Made by a program: the position numbers and the translations under genes
Notes under the pieces: model-generated
The model's input: only the letters and a program-made list of their open reading frames with translations
The model's database searches: none
What the model was told of the DNA's origin: nothing
Shown here: piece after piece, positions 15,823 through 24,151 of the stretch
Layout of the letters: each line of letters starts with the position of its first letter
How positions within the stretch are numbered: the first letter of the stretch is position 1
Assembly (NCBI RefSeq): GCF_001457815.1
Contig: NZ_LN898218.1
Span: 247,343 to 293,805, forward strand
Length of the DNA: 46,463 nt
Source of the DNA: Vitreoscilla massiliensis
Lineage (GTDB): Bacteria > Pseudomonadota > Gammaproteobacteria > Burkholderiales > Neisseriaceae
Reading direction: 5' to 3'

Positions 15823-16053
15823 TTATTTATGTTGGTCAGTGTATGGCAACAAAGCCAAGAAACGCGCACGTTTCACAGCAGTTGACAATTGACGTTGGTA
15901 ATGGGTTTTGGTACCAGTGATGCGAGCTGGAATGATTTTACCGTTTTCAGCGATGAAATCTTTCAAGATGTCCACTGATTTGTAATCTACTTCTTTGATG
16001 CCTTCAGCCGAAAAGCGGCAGAATTTTTTGCGTTTAAATGTATTACGAGCCAT
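15823..16053 (-). CDS. rpsR: 30S ribosomal protein S18
   Basis: A 76-residue S18 with KKFCRFSAEGIKEVDYKSVD and the conserved ITGTKTHYQRQLSTAVKRAR block. It binds S6 and 16S rRNA in the platform of the small subunit. Its start lies inside the end of priB (11-base overlap), so it is translationally coupled to it. Confidence 0.98.
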   Translation of the reverse strand: MARNTFKRKKFCRFSAEGIKEVDYKSVDILKDFIAENGKIIPARITGTKTHYQRQLSTAVKRARFLALLPYTDQHK

Positions 16054-16354
16054 TGTCGTTAACCTTTTTCATTTCAATATGTTGTATGTGCAAAATCAAG
16101 CGGTTGCTTTTTAAGCTGCGTTTGGCTAAAAAACCCTTAACCTCAACGCGTTTACCAGCAGAATTTTGCCATTGCAGTGCCATGTCTCCGGTGATTTTGG
16201 CGTCTATCTCGCAAGCGACTTGCCGCAGCACACCCAATTCTGTTTGCTCCGATTGATGCAATAAAGTCATCGTTAATATCGGCACCCCAGCTGGGGTATA
16301 GCGCAATACAGAAAGCTCACCAACATCGGCACTGAGCGTCAGTTGATTGAACAC
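16043..16354 (-). CDS. priB: Primosomal replication protein PriB
   Basis: A 103-residue single-OB-fold protein: NQLTLSADVGELSVLRYTPA at the start, then a core with VACEIDAKITG and LQWQNSAGKRVEVKGFLAKR. PriB stabilises PriA on ssDNA during replication restart. In enterics and Neisseria it is encoded between rpsF and rpsR, exactly as here. The stop of rpsF and the start of priB abut. Confidence 0.95.
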   Translation of the reverse strand: MFNQLTLSADVGELSVLRYTPAGVPILTMTLLHQSEQTELGVLRQVACEIDAKITGDMALQWQNSAGKRVEVKGFLAKRSLKSNRLILHIQHIEMKKVNDNGS

Positions 16355-16738
16355 TTACGCTTCAGTAGACTCAGAAGATTCTTCGGTCTTAGCTGAAGTG
16401 TCCAACAAATTTTTCGCTTTTTCTTCTTTCATCATAGGAGATGATTCAGTCACAGCGTGTTTGGTTTTGATGGTCAAGTGACGCAATACCGCATCATTGA
16501 AACGGAACGCAGTTTCGATTTCTTCTACAACAGCAGGTTCAGCTTCGATGTTCATCAAAACGTAATGAGCTTTGTGGATTTTGTCGATTGGGTAAGCCAA
16601 TTGACGACGGCCCCAATCTTCTAAACGGTGAATGATGCCGTTGGCTTCAGTCACCATGTTTTTGTAACGCTCAACCATCGCAGGTACTTGTTCGCTTTGA
16701 TCTGGATGAACGATAAACACGATTTCATAATGACGCAT
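16355..16738 (-). CDS. rpsF: 30S ribosomal protein S6
   Basis: A 127-residue S6: MRHYEIVFIVHPDQSEQVPA, EDWGRRQLAYPIDKIHKAHY, and RFNDAVLRHLTIK are the family blocks. The last 20 residues form an acidic tail (AKTEESSESTEA). First gene of the operon, with AAGGAG a few bases before its start codon. Confidence 0.98.
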   Translation of the reverse strand: MRHYEIVFIVHPDQSEQVPAMVERYKNMVTEANGIIHRLEDWGRRQLAYPIDKIHKAHYVLMNIEAEPAVVEEIETAFRFNDAVLRHLTIKTKHAVTESSPMMKEEKAKNLLDTSAKTEESSESTEA

Positions 16739-16762
16739 GTTAACTCCTTGTGGCTATTCAAT

Positions 16763-16838
16763 CCCGCTTCCATGCGTGTCAGCAGCGGGCAAGGTTAGTA
16801 AAGCCGAGCATTATAGTCTGTGTTCACCAAAGCCACAA
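16763..16838 (-). promoter_or_regulatory. Promoter and leader hairpin of the rpsF operon
   Basis: On the minus strand TTGTGG (16838-16833) and TATAAT (16815-16810) are spaced by 17 bases. The leader that follows contains the stem CCCGCT/AGCGGG (16789-16784 with 16768-16763). In many bacteria S6:S18 binds such a leader to repress the operon; I cannot show the specific binding motif here. Confidence 0.55.
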
Positions 16839-17021
16839 GCCGTAATGGCATTATTTTGTGCGCTTGCAACAACAGATGCGGCCTGTAACGCCCACACAGC
16901 ATACCTTTACAACTGTAAAGGCAGATAAAAAAAACATCTCTCGCAATTGACTCAGCTACAATACGCCATCGACATGGTGGGCACACACCACCACGACCCT
17001 CATCACATTAGGTAAGTACGC

Positions 17022-18536
17022 ATGGCCGCAGGCAAACAAGAAGACACCTTACAACACCAAATCGACAAACTCCCCGACCAAATTGGCGCGATATCCAAAG
17101 AAATCCGCGAATGGGGCGTGTTTGACTTGTTCACCGATTCCATCGCCCGCCGCGAATGGACCAGCCATTTGATAGAACGCAGTTTGAACTCCACCGCCGG
17201 CTGGGTGGAATTTTTATTCGCCTTGGCCTTGATGGTGGGCGGCTATTTTCTGCTCGACAATGCGCGCAAACGCCACATCCAAAAAATGGAGCAAGCCGGT
17301 CAAGGCATCATCAAGATTAATTTCTTCAAACATTTGCTCACGCGCTTGGCGTGGCCATTAATGCTGGCACTGACCTCGTTTCTCATCATCAAAGGCATGC
17401 AATACTTCGGCCTGAAAACACTGTGGTTTGGCCTGTTAATCGTGGCCTCGGCATGGATGGTGATGATACGCGCCGTGTGCGCGGTGCTGTATTACACCTT
17501 GCCAGCCAAAATTTTCAACCACAAAACCGAAATCATCCTCTCCTCCACCATTTGGGTGGTGTTTCTGATGTGGATTACCGGTGCCACCGATTGGATCATC
17601 GACTGGGCCAAATCGGTAAAACTCAGCTTTGCCAAAGACAGCTTAAGTCTGTTTGACATCTTCAATGGCGTGGTGTGGGTCATCATCATCATGATGGTTG
17701 CGATGTGGTTGGCCAAAGTCATCGAAGGCCGCTTGATGGGCTTCACGCGCATGGACATGAGTTTGCGCATCGCCTTGTCCAATATCACCAAGACCTTGTT
17801 CATCGTCTTGTCTTTCCTCATCGCCTTGCCCATGGTCGGCATAGACCTGACCGTATTGTCGGTGTTTGGTGGTGCGTTGGGTGTTGGTTTGGGTTTTGGC
17901 TTACAGAAAGTCGCCAGTAATTATGTGTCGGGGTTTATCGTCTTGTTCGACCGCTCAGTGCGCGTTGGCGACCGTGTCAACGTCAACAATTTCAATGGCT
18001 ATGTCACCAAAATCACCACCCGCTACACCGTGGTCAAAGACGCCAACGGCGCTGAGGCCTTGGTGCCGAATGAAAACTTCATCGCCAATATGGTGATTAA
18101 TGAATCGTACAGCGGCAAGGCTTTGTGGCGTACCATTCCCATCCAAGTGGCGTACAAAACCGATTTGACCCAAGCCTTGGCCATCATGAAGGCGGCAACG
18201 GAAAAACAAGAACGCGTACACGGCGAGGCCTCGGCCACTTTGGCAGGTTTTGCCGACTCCGGCATCAATTTGAATGTGGGCTTTTGGGTTAAAGACCCAG
18301 AAAACGGTTTTTCGCTGCTCAACTCCAACATCATGCTCGACATCTGGCAACAATTTAACGAAGCTGGCATTGAATTCCCTTACCCACAACGGGAAATCCG
18401 CATTTTGAACAGTGAACAGCCAGCAGCCACACCACCGAAGGTGCACATCCCCACTTCCAAAGAAGCCGCTACTTCCAATGAACCCAGCACGGCACAGTCG
18501 CAACCTGAAGCCAATACCGACGGCACCCCATCATGA
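17022..18536 (+). CDS. MscS-family mechanosensitive channel
   Basis: A 504-residue inner-membrane protein. After a hydrophilic start of about 60 residues there are several membrane segments (for example EFLFALALMVGGYFLL, MLALTSFLIIKGM, WFGLLIVASAWMVM, IIIMMVAMWLA). The pore helix and MscS signature follow at about residues 280-310: SVFGGALGVGLGFGLQKVA, SNYVSGFIVLFDRSVRVGD, then the beta domain with NNFNGYVTKI and VPNENFI. The C-terminal 40 residues are a Pro/Thr/Ser-rich tail. It is a larger MscS homologue than E. coli MscS (286 residues) and probably protects against osmotic downshock. It overlaps the nudB start by 4 bases. Confidence 0.92.
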   Translation: MAAGKQEDTLQHQIDKLPDQIGAISKEIREWGVFDLFTDSIARREWTSHLIERSLNSTAGWVEFLFALALMVGGYFLLDNARKRHIQKMEQAGQGIIKINFFKHLLTRLAWPLMLALTSFLIIKGMQYFGLKTLWFGLLIVASAWMVMIRAVCAVLYYTLPAKIFNHKTEIILSSTIWVVFLMWITGATDWIIDWAKSVKLSFAKDSLSLFDIFNGVVWVIIIMMVAMWLAKVIEGRLMGFTRMDMSLRIALSNITKTLFIVLSFLIALPMVGIDLTVLSVFGGALGVGLGFGLQKVASNYVSGFIVLFDRSVRVGDRVNVNNFNGYVTKITTRYTVVKDANGAEALVPNENFIANMVINESYSGKALWRTIPIQVAYKTDLTQALAIMKAATEKQERVHGEASATLAGFADSGINLNVGFWVKDPENGFSLLNSNIMLDIWQQFNEAGIEFPYPQREIRILNSEQPAATPPKVHIPTSKEAATSNEPSTAQSQPEANTDGTPS

Positions 18537-18991
18537 ACACGCCCAGCAAACCGTATAAGCGACCTGTAAGCGTGTTGGTGGTGATACACCACCAATGCCA
18601 GCGGTTTTTGATGTTGCAAAGAATCGACAATGCTGATTTTTGGCAATCGGTCACCGGCAGCTTGGAAGCGGACGAGCTGCCGCTAGACACGGCCATACGC
18701 GAATTGTGTGAGGAAACTGGCTTGTGTCTTGCTAAAGAACAAGTCCACGATTGGCAATTGCATTATGATTACGACATCTATCCGGAGTATTGGCATCGTT
18801 ACCCACCCGGCACCCGCCGCAATACCGAGCATGTGTTCTCCGTCGATGTGGCCTTGGACAGCCCCATCACCATCGCACCCGCCGAGCACAGCGCTTACCG
18901 CTGGGTAGATGCCGACACCGCATTGACACTGGCCTACTCGCCGTCCAATCGCAATGCCATCGCACAATTAATCTTACAGGCCGCATCATGA
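18533..18991 (+). CDS. nudB: Dihydroneopterin triphosphate diphosphatase (Nudix)
   Basis: A 152-residue Nudix hydrolase. The Nudix box is complete: GSLEADELPLDTAIRELCEE followed by TGL, with the metal-binding RE..EE. The N-terminus KPYKRPVSVLVVIHHQC and the middle HRYPPGTRRNTEHVFSVD match NudB, which removes pyrophosphate from dihydroneopterin triphosphate in folate synthesis. Both ends overlap neighbours by 4 bases (ATGA), so the three genes form one transcription unit. A DUS (18974-18984) encodes its last residues. Confidence 0.92.
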   Translation: MNTPSKPYKRPVSVLVVIHHQCQRFLMLQRIDNADFWQSVTGSLEADELPLDTAIRELCEETGLCLAKEQVHDWQLHYDYDIYPEYWHRYPPGTRRNTEHVFSVDVALDSPITIAPAEHSAYRWVDADTALTLAYSPSNRNAIAQLILQAAS

Positions 18992-19749
18992 GTGATACTT
19001 TTACCGTCACCACTTACAACATCCACAAAGGCATGTCGCCGCTGAACCGCCGCGTTAAGGTCAACGGCATTGCCGAAGCCTTGAAACACCTGTCGCCGGA
19101 CATCTTGATGTTGCAAGAGGTGCAAGGCCAACACCTGAAACGCACAGTCCAGTTCAACGACTTCCCTGACCAATCGCAACACGAGTTTTTTGGCGAATTC
19201 CTTACCTTAAACAGCAGTTATGGCAAAAATGCCATTCACCCCAGCCGCCACCACGGCAATGCCGTGCTCAGCCGTTTCCCACTCGACCCGAAACACAATG
19301 TCAACATTACCGTCAACCGCATGGAACACCGTGGCGTGTTGCATTGCGAAGTGTATCCGCCCAATTGGACCAAGCCTTTGGTGATTTTGTGTGCCCACTT
19401 GAATTTGCGCGAACACGACCGCAGCAAGCAATACCAAGCGATACACGATTATGTGTGCAATACCATAGACCCCACCTGGCCGCTGATTTTGGGCGGCGAC
19501 TTCAACGATTGGCTGTACAACTCCGACCACAGCATCGCCGAAGGCTTAGGTTTGAAAGAAGCGTATGTCAGCCATTATGGCCGTTTGCCCAAGACCTTCC
19601 CCGCCAAACTGCCCGTGCTCAGCCTAGACCGTTTGTATGTGCGCCATTTGCAAGTGGTCAAAGCGGTGGTGCACCACGGCCAGCCGTGGAGCGATTTGTC
19701 CGATCATTTGCCGATGAGTGCGGTCTTGAAACCCGATTTCAGCCATTGA
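18988..19749 (+). CDS. Endonuclease/exonuclease/phosphatase-family protein
   Basis: A 253-residue EEP-fold hydrolase. Catalytic motifs: TYNIHKGM, LQEVQGQHL with the metal-binding Glu, CAHLNLREHDR, GGDFNDW, and the terminal SDHLPM His. Family substrates range from nucleic acids to phospholipids and cannot be told from sequence; small proteins of this type are often encoded beside cardiolipin synthase genes, but none is here. ATG 18988 lies in a 4-base overlap with nudB and gives the expected N-terminus FTVTTYNIHKG; the frame is open upstream but without need. Confidence 0.88.
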   Translation: MSDTFTVTTYNIHKGMSPLNRRVKVNGIAEALKHLSPDILMLQEVQGQHLKRTVQFNDFPDQSQHEFFGEFLTLNSSYGKNAIHPSRHHGNAVLSRFPLDPKHNVNITVNRMEHRGVLHCEVYPPNWTKPLVILCAHLNLREHDRSKQYQAIHDYVCNTIDPTWPLILGGDFNDWLYNSDHSIAEGLGLKEAYVSHYGRLPKTFPAKLPVLSLDRLYVRHLQVVKAVVHHGQPWSDLSDHLPMSAVLKPDFSH

Positions 19750-19754
19750 GGCAT

Positions 19755-19765
19755 TTACAGGCCGC
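19755..19765 (-). repeat. DNA uptake sequence after the EEP gene
   Basis: TTACAGGCCGC, a single DUS copy 5 bases after the stop codon, not paired into a hairpin. Confidence 0.8.
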
Positions 19766-19825
19766 TTGTGTGTTCATTTACACCGAAACATATAACCAAG
19801 TTTGTCTGGCTTAGAACCAATTGAT

Positions 19826-19986
19826 AATTGACGCACCCCACCATCACGTTGTTTAATAACGTCCTCAATTTATAAAAACGCCGATTTGAATTCAGCTTGC
19901 GGGCGTAAAAACAGCTAAAGCGGCCGAATTTGCGTCGCAAATTCAATGCTTTAGCCCGTTGTCCGCACAACGGGCTATATTTTTGG
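19826..19986 (+). promoter_or_regulatory. metN leader with mutually exclusive hairpins
   Basis: GCTAAAGC (19914-19921) can pair with GCTTTAGC (19948-19955), enclosing a perfect stem GAATTTG/CAAATTC (19926-19932/19938-19944). The right arm overlaps by four bases the left arm of a perfect 11-bp stem TAGCCCGTTGT/ACAACGGGCTA (19952-19962/19967-19977) followed by TATTTTT. The two folds cannot coexist, the layout of an antiterminator and terminator. The metN ribosome site GGAG follows. Upstream, TTGACG about 18 bases before TTTAAT (near 19827-19857), or TTGTTT before TATAAA, may be the promoter. Confidence 0.6.
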
Positions 19987-19993
19987 AGTCAAC

Positions 19994-20731
19994 ATGATAG
20001 TTTTAGACCAAGTAAGCAAACGGTTCCAACGCCGTGATAAATCTTGGTTCGATGCCGTACATCCTTTGTCGTTAACGATTGAACAAGGTGAAATCTTTGG
20101 TTTGATGGGTTATTCAGGTGCAGGTAAATCGACCCTTTTGCGCTTAATCAATTTGCTTGAGCGCCCAGACCAAGGCAGCGTGGCCGTCGATGGCCAAGAG
20201 CTCACCGCTTTGAACGCCGGCGCTTTGCGCCAAGCGCGCCAAAACATCGGCATGATTTTTCAGCAATTCAACTTATTGGCCAACCGCAACATCGCCGATA
20301 ACGTCGCCTACCCATTGGAAATCGCCGGCTGGAACAAGGCCGACATCCAAACACGCGTGGCCGAATGTTTGGCCATTGTCGGCTTAACCGAACACGCCGA
20401 CAAATACCCATCGCAATTATCTGGTGGCCAAAAACAACGCGTCGGCATCGCTCGCGCCTTGGCACCGCGTCCGAATGTGATTTTGGCCGACGAACCAACC
20501 AGCGCCCTAGACCCGATTACCACCCGCAGCGTGTTGCAATGTCTGCGCGACATCAACGAACGCTTTAACGTCACCATCGTCATTGTTACCCATGAAATGA
20601 GTGTCATCCGCCGCATTTGCAACCGCGTGGCCTTGCTCGACAACGGTCATTTGGTGGAAGTGGTGAAAGTGGAAAACAAACAATTGCACCCACAATCGGT
20701 GGTGGGGCAAGAATTGGTGCGGGAGGATTGA
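19994..20731 (+). CDS. metN: Methionine ABC transporter, ATP-binding protein
   Basis: A 245-residue ABC ATPase: Walker A GYSGAGKST (about residues 36-44), Q-loop IFQQFNLL, signature LSGGQKQRV, Walker B VILADEPTSALD and H-loop VTHEM. E. coli MetN is about 343 residues and has a C-terminal regulatory domain that senses methionine; that domain is absent here, as I recall for Neisseria MetN. Transport may therefore not be shut off by internal methionine, and control may rest on the leader RNA. Two bases after its stop metI begins; metQ genes follow. Confidence 0.93.
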   Translation: MIVLDQVSKRFQRRDKSWFDAVHPLSLTIEQGEIFGLMGYSGAGKSTLLRLINLLERPDQGSVAVDGQELTALNAGALRQARQNIGMIFQQFNLLANRNIADNVAYPLEIAGWNKADIQTRVAECLAIVGLTEHADKYPSQLSGGQKQRVGIARALAPRPNVILADEPTSALDPITTRSVLQCLRDINERFNVTIVIVTHEMSVIRRICNRVALLDNGHLVEVVKVENKQLHPQSVVGQELVRED

Positions 20732-20732
20732 T

Positions 20733-21404
20733 ATGAATGAAGGTTGGGACAGCGTTTGGGCGCTGAAAGATGAATTTATCCAAGCCATACAAGACACCGC
20801 CATCATGGTTGGTGTGGCCTCAACTGTCGGCATCATCTTCGGTGGCGCTTTGGGCATTTGGTTGTATTTGAGCGGTGACAAGCAATTGTTTCAAAACCGC
20901 GGCCTGAATGCGGTATTGAACTGGATCATCAGTTTCATGCGCGCGTTTCCGTTTGTGATTTTGATGATAGCCTTGATGCCAGTCACCCGTGCCATCGTCG
21001 GCACCTCGTTTGGCCCCTTGGCCGCGTCGGTGGCCTTGAGCTTGGCAGCGATTTTCTATTTTGCCCGCTTGATGGAGCAAAACTTAAACGAAGTACCGCG
21101 CGGTGTGATTGAAGCGGCAGAAGCGATGGGCACACCACCGCGCCAAATCATCACCAAGGTATTGTTAAACGAAACCCGTTCTGGTTTGGTGTTATCCATC
21201 ACCATGTTGGTGATTGCGGTATTGGGCGAAAGTGCTGCCGCAGGCTTAATCGGTGGCGGCGGTATTGGCGACTTGGGCATACGCTATGGTCACCAACGCT
21301 ACATGCCAGAAGTGATGTATGCGGTATTGATTTTGCTCACCGCCATCGTGATTGTGATTCAAACCACCGGTAACAAATTGTCTAAAGCTTTAAACAAACG
21401 CTAA
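20733..21404 (+). CDS. metI: Methionine ABC transporter, permease
   Basis: A 223-residue permease with about five membrane segments. The ABC-permease EAA loop reads VIEAAEAMGTPPRQIITKVL, and the family start DEFIQAIQDTAIMVG and middle MRAFPFVILMIALMPVTRAI match MetI. It forms the membrane pore with MetN. Directly follows metN. Confidence 0.95.
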   Translation: MNEGWDSVWALKDEFIQAIQDTAIMVGVASTVGIIFGGALGIWLYLSGDKQLFQNRGLNAVLNWIISFMRAFPFVILMIALMPVTRAIVGTSFGPLAASVALSLAAIFYFARLMEQNLNEVPRGVIEAAEAMGTPPRQIITKVLLNETRSGLVLSITMLVIAVLGESAAAGLIGGGGIGDLGIRYGHQRYMPEVMYAVLILLTAIVIVIQTTGNKLSKALNKR

Positions 21405-21427
21405 ATATGGCTTATTAGGAGAGAAAT

Positions 21428-22354
21428 ATGTTGGGATTGAAAACGTCTTGGAGTTTAACCGCCGCCATGATTGCCTTGGGTTTGGCCGCTTGTGGTGGTG
21501 AAAAAGCCGCACCTGCTGCAGCCTCTGCAGCCTCTAGCGCCAGCGCCGTGAGTGTGGATGCTGAGAAAAAAGAAATCAAAATCGGCACCACTGCCGGTGA
21601 CTTTGGCGACATGGTCAAAGACTCCATCAAACCGATTTTGGAAAAACAAGGTTACACCGTGACTTTGACCGAGTTTAACGACTACGTTACCCCTAACAAA
21701 GCCTTGGCTGAGGGTGCGGTAGACGTGAACGTGTTCCAACACAAACCTTATTTTGACAGTTTTGTGGCCGAAAACAAATTGGATTTGAGCGTGGGCTTCC
21801 AAGTGCCTACCGCACCTTTGGGCATTTACGCCGGCAAATTAAAAGCCTTGGCAGACATCAAAGATGGCGCCAGCGTGGCCGCGCCTAACGACCCTTCTAA
21901 CTTCGCTCGTGCCTTGGTGATGTTGAACGAATTGGGCTGGATCAAGTTGAAAGACGGCATCGATCCACTCAAAGCATCGAAACAAGACATCGCTGAAAAC
22001 ACCAAAAACATCAAAATTGTTGAGGTAGAAGCGGCCAACTTGCCACGCGCACGCGAAGACGTAGACTTTGCCGTGATTAACGGCAATTACGTGTTAACTT
22101 CTGGCATGAAATTGACCGACTCTTTGTACCAAGAGCCTAGCTATGCTTATGTGAACTGGGGCGCATTCCGCACTCCTGACGTGAAGAGCAAATGGGCGCA
22201 AGACGTAGTAGCAGCGTACAACTCTGATGAGTTCAAAAAATACGCCTTGCAAAAATACCCTGGCTACAAATACCCAGTGGATTGGAAAGTAGAAGCCAAT
22301 GGCACTGCCACCGCTTCTGCTCCAGCAGCATCTGCGGCTTCAGCCAGCAAATAA
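21428..22354 (+). CDS. metQ: Methionine-binding lipoprotein MetQ, copy 1
   Basis: A 308-residue NlpA/MetQ lipoprotein with signal and lipobox LAAC (Cys about 22), an Ala/Ser-rich linker to about residue 45, then the binding domain starting EKKEIKIGTTAGDFGDMV. Family blocks PNDPSNFARALVML and AVINGNYVLTSGM are present. The C-terminus ends in an Ala/Ser-rich tail (ASAPAASAASASK). Followed by a DUS hairpin. It is very similar to the next gene over its whole length, so the pair is a tandem duplication. Confidence 0.95.
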   Translation: MLGLKTSWSLTAAMIALGLAACGGEKAAPAAASAASSASAVSVDAEKKEIKIGTTAGDFGDMVKDSIKPILEKQGYTVTLTEFNDYVTPNKALAEGAVDVNVFQHKPYFDSFVAENKLDLSVGFQVPTAPLGIYAGKLKALADIKDGASVAAPNDPSNFARALVMLNELGWIKLKDGIDPLKASKQDIAENTKNIKIVEVEAANLPRAREDVDFAVINGNYVLTSGMKLTDSLYQEPSYAYVNWGAFRTPDVKSKWAQDVVAAYNSDEFKKYALQKYPGYKYPVDWKVEANGTATASAPAASAASASK

Positions 22355-22361
22355 GCATTAA

Positions 22362-22387
22362 GCGGCCTGTAAACATTTACAGGCCGC
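22362..22387. terminator. DUS inverted pair between the two metQ genes
   Basis: GCGGCCTGTAA (22362-22372) and TTACAGGCCGC (22377-22387) form an 11-bp stem followed by ATTTTTAT. This is the standard Neisseriaceae use of paired DUS as terminator. The remaining intergenic 90 bases show no clear promoter. Confidence 0.85.
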
Positions 22388-22483
22388 ATTTTTATCCGTA
22401 ACAAGTATCACCAACCGCATGACCCGCATTACCTACCCCAACAACACACTGCCGCGTTACCGTCACGGCTTTAGGAGATGTCA

Positions 22484-23425
22484 ATGTTAGCTTTAAAAAC
22501 CACTTGGACTTTGTCTGCCGCCTTCATCACTTTGGCCTTGGCCGCTTGTGGTGGTGAAAAAGCCGCCCCTGCCGCAGCTTCTGCTGCATCTGGCGCCAGC
22601 GCCGTGAGCGTGGATGCTGAGAAAAAAGAAATCAAAATCGGCACCACTGCCGGCGACTTTGGCGACATGGTGAAAGAATCCATCAAACCGATTTTGGAAA
22701 AACAAGGCTATCAAGTGACCTTGACCGAGTTCTCCGACTATGTCACTCCTAACCAAGCCTTGGCCGAAGGCGCGATTGATGTCAATGTGTTCCAACACAA
22801 ACCGTATTTGGACAGCTTCAAAGCCGAACACAAATTGGATTTGACCGAAGCCTTCCAAGTACCAACCGCACCATTGGGCCTCTACCCAGGTAAAGCCACT
22901 GCTTTGGATGCCGTTAAAGCCGGCTCTACCGTGTCTGCACCGAACGACCCGTCTAACTTTGCCCGTGCCTTGGTGATGTTGAACGAATTGGGCTGGATTA
23001 AATTGAAAGACGGCGTAGACCCATTGAAAGCGTCTAAAGCCGACATCGCGGAAAACCCGAAAAACATCAAAATCGTCGAGATGGAAGCAGCCAATTTGCC
23101 ACGTTCACGCCAAGACGTGGATTTCGCCATTGTTAACGGCAATTACGCCATTTCCAGCGGCATGAAATTGACCGAAGCCTTGTACCAAGAGCCAAGCTAC
23201 GCTTATGTGAACTGGGGCGCTTTACGCACGGCCGACATGAAAAGCAAATGGGCGCAAGACGTGATTAACGCCTACAAATCTGACGAATTCAAAAAATACG
23301 CATTGGACCGTTTCAAAGGCTATAAATACCCAGCCGAATGGAACATCCCTGCCAATGGCGCCTCAGGCAGCAGCGCCGCTGCTTCTGCCCCTGCTGCAGC
23401 GTCAGCAGCGTCTGCCAGCAAATAA
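22484..23425 (+). CDS. metQ: Methionine-binding lipoprotein MetQ, copy 2
   Basis: A 313-residue paralogue of the preceding protein, with the same signal (LALAAC), linker, core (EKKEIKIGTTAGDFGDMVKE) and Ala/Ser tail. Differences cluster in a segment at about residues 135-155 and near the C-terminus, while the residues around the ligand blocks PNDPSNF and NGNYA are kept. An in-frame ATG at 22478 follows TAGGAG without a gap; ATG 22484 has the normal spacing of 6 and is preferred. Whether the copies differ in ligand (L-, D-methionine or other) is unknown. Confidence 0.95.
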   Translation: MLALKTTWTLSAAFITLALAACGGEKAAPAAASAASGASAVSVDAEKKEIKIGTTAGDFGDMVKESIKPILEKQGYQVTLTEFSDYVTPNQALAEGAIDVNVFQHKPYLDSFKAEHKLDLTEAFQVPTAPLGLYPGKATALDAVKAGSTVSAPNDPSNFARALVMLNELGWIKLKDGVDPLKASKADIAENPKNIKIVEMEAANLPRSRQDVDFAIVNGNYAISSGMKLTEALYQEPSYAYVNWGALRTADMKSKWAQDVINAYKSDEFKKYALDRFKGYKYPAEWNIPANGASGSSAAASAPAAASAASASK

Positions 23426-23444
23426 TTCCTTTTGCTAACAACAA

Positions 23445-23470
23445 GCGGCCTGTAAACTCTTACAGGCCGC
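23445..23470. terminator. DUS inverted pair after the second metQ gene
   Basis: GCGGCCTGTAA (23445-23455) and TTACAGGCCGC (23460-23470) form an 11-bp stem with loop ACTC, followed by TTATATTTT. It is the last DUS before the prophage. Confidence 0.85.
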
Positions 23471-23515
23471 TTATATTTTGCCCATCACTCGGGCATGACA
23501 AAATCATTAGTTTGA

Positions 23516-23525
23516 ACAGTATCTT
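23516..23525. repeat. Candidate left attachment repeat of the prophage
   Basis: ACAGTATCTT; the same ten bases recur at 31289-31298. The 11-mer TGAACAGTATC starting at 23513 recurs at 30062. The position, between the metQ terminator and the first phage gene, fits an integration site. Confidence 0.5.
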
Positions 23526-23569
23526 AGGTGTTAGCTGAAATTCTGCTAAAAAACCTGCATCCATAAGCG

Positions 23570-23605
23570 AAAACGCCCCTGTGATTTCATTCATAGGGGC
23601 GTTTT
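23570..23605. terminator. Strong hairpin before the first phage gene
   Basis: AAAACGCCCCT (23570-23580) and AGGGGCGTTTT (23595-23605) form a perfect 11-bp stem. AGGGG in the right arm is also the only ribosome-site-like sequence for the gene at 23608, so folding could hide it. It may be a terminator or part of the phage intergenic region. Confidence 0.65.
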
Positions 23606-23607
23606 AC

Positions 23608-23805
23608 ATGCAAAGACCATTACCAGAGTTTGATATTGAAACCGCATATTTTGAGGTTTCACGCACTCCAAGCTGCAAATACATTGTGACGCTTGTCGAT
23701 GGTGGTAAGCGCTCCCCAGTCCGCCAATACAATTTCTTATTTCGCTGCATCCTCTTTGCTCACTGGAATAATTTGCCCTTGATTCGAGTAGGGGCAGCGG
23801 CATGA
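23608..23805 (+). CDS. Small phage protein, 65 residues
   Basis: Starts MQRPLPEFDIETAYFEVSRT and has no signal peptide or membrane segment. I chose ATG 23608; the frame is open to a GTG at 23581, which would lie in the hairpin. It overlaps the next gene by 4 bases. First gene of the phage early region; comparable unnamed small genes precede rep in Neisseria filamentous phages. Confidence 0.6.
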   Translation: MQRPLPEFDIETAYFEVSRTPSCKYIVTLVDGGKRSPVRQYNFLFRCILFAHWNNLPLIRVGAAA

Positions 23806-23987
23806 TTAATCGCGAATATCCTTGCGTTGTGATTAAGACTTTACGTCATGGCTGGTGGGATGTTCGCATCTGCCTATCTGATATCCGTCAAAGCAGTATT
23901 TGTCATGCTTCAACTTTGTTTTTAGCACGTTCTACGGCTTCAAAGCTTACTTCTGATTTGAATATCCCAGTTTATGAGGTGCAATGA
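23802..23987 (+). CDS. Small phage protein, 61 residues
   Basis: Starts MINREYPCVVIKTLRHGWWD; basic, with three Cys, no membrane segment. It is linked by ATGA-type overlaps to genes on both sides. Not recognised; the only support is its tight packing in the phage operon. Confidence 0.55.
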   Translation: MINREYPCVVIKTLRHGWWDVRICLSDIRQSSICHASTLFLARSTASKLTSDLNIPVYEVQ

Positions 23988-24151
23988 TGACTTCCAAGGA
24001 TTTGATTGTTTGCATCATCCAAATCGTTTTGTTCTTTGCGCTTTTGTTCTTTGGAATTATTGCAATTCAATACGTATTCCACTTTCTTGCAATAGTTTAT
24101 GAGTGGGCTTTAGCTCCTATTGGTGGTGGCATTATGAAGGAGCTTCCATGA
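23984..24151 (+). CDS. Small phage membrane protein, 55 residues
   Basis: Read directly from the sequence: it starts MMTSKDLIVCIIQIVLFFAL and runs to GGGIMKELP. Residues 7-40 are strongly hydrophobic, enough for one or two membrane passes. It overlaps both neighbours by 4 bases, and its end carries the AAGGAG ribosome site of the next gene. Unknown function. Confidence 0.6.
   Translation: MMTSKDLIVCIIQIVLFFALLFFGIIAIQYVFHFLAIVYEWALAPIGGGIMKELP

Noticed and set aside
17955..18503. Minus-strand frame of 182 codons
   Set aside because: Shadow of the MscS channel gene; no start signals.
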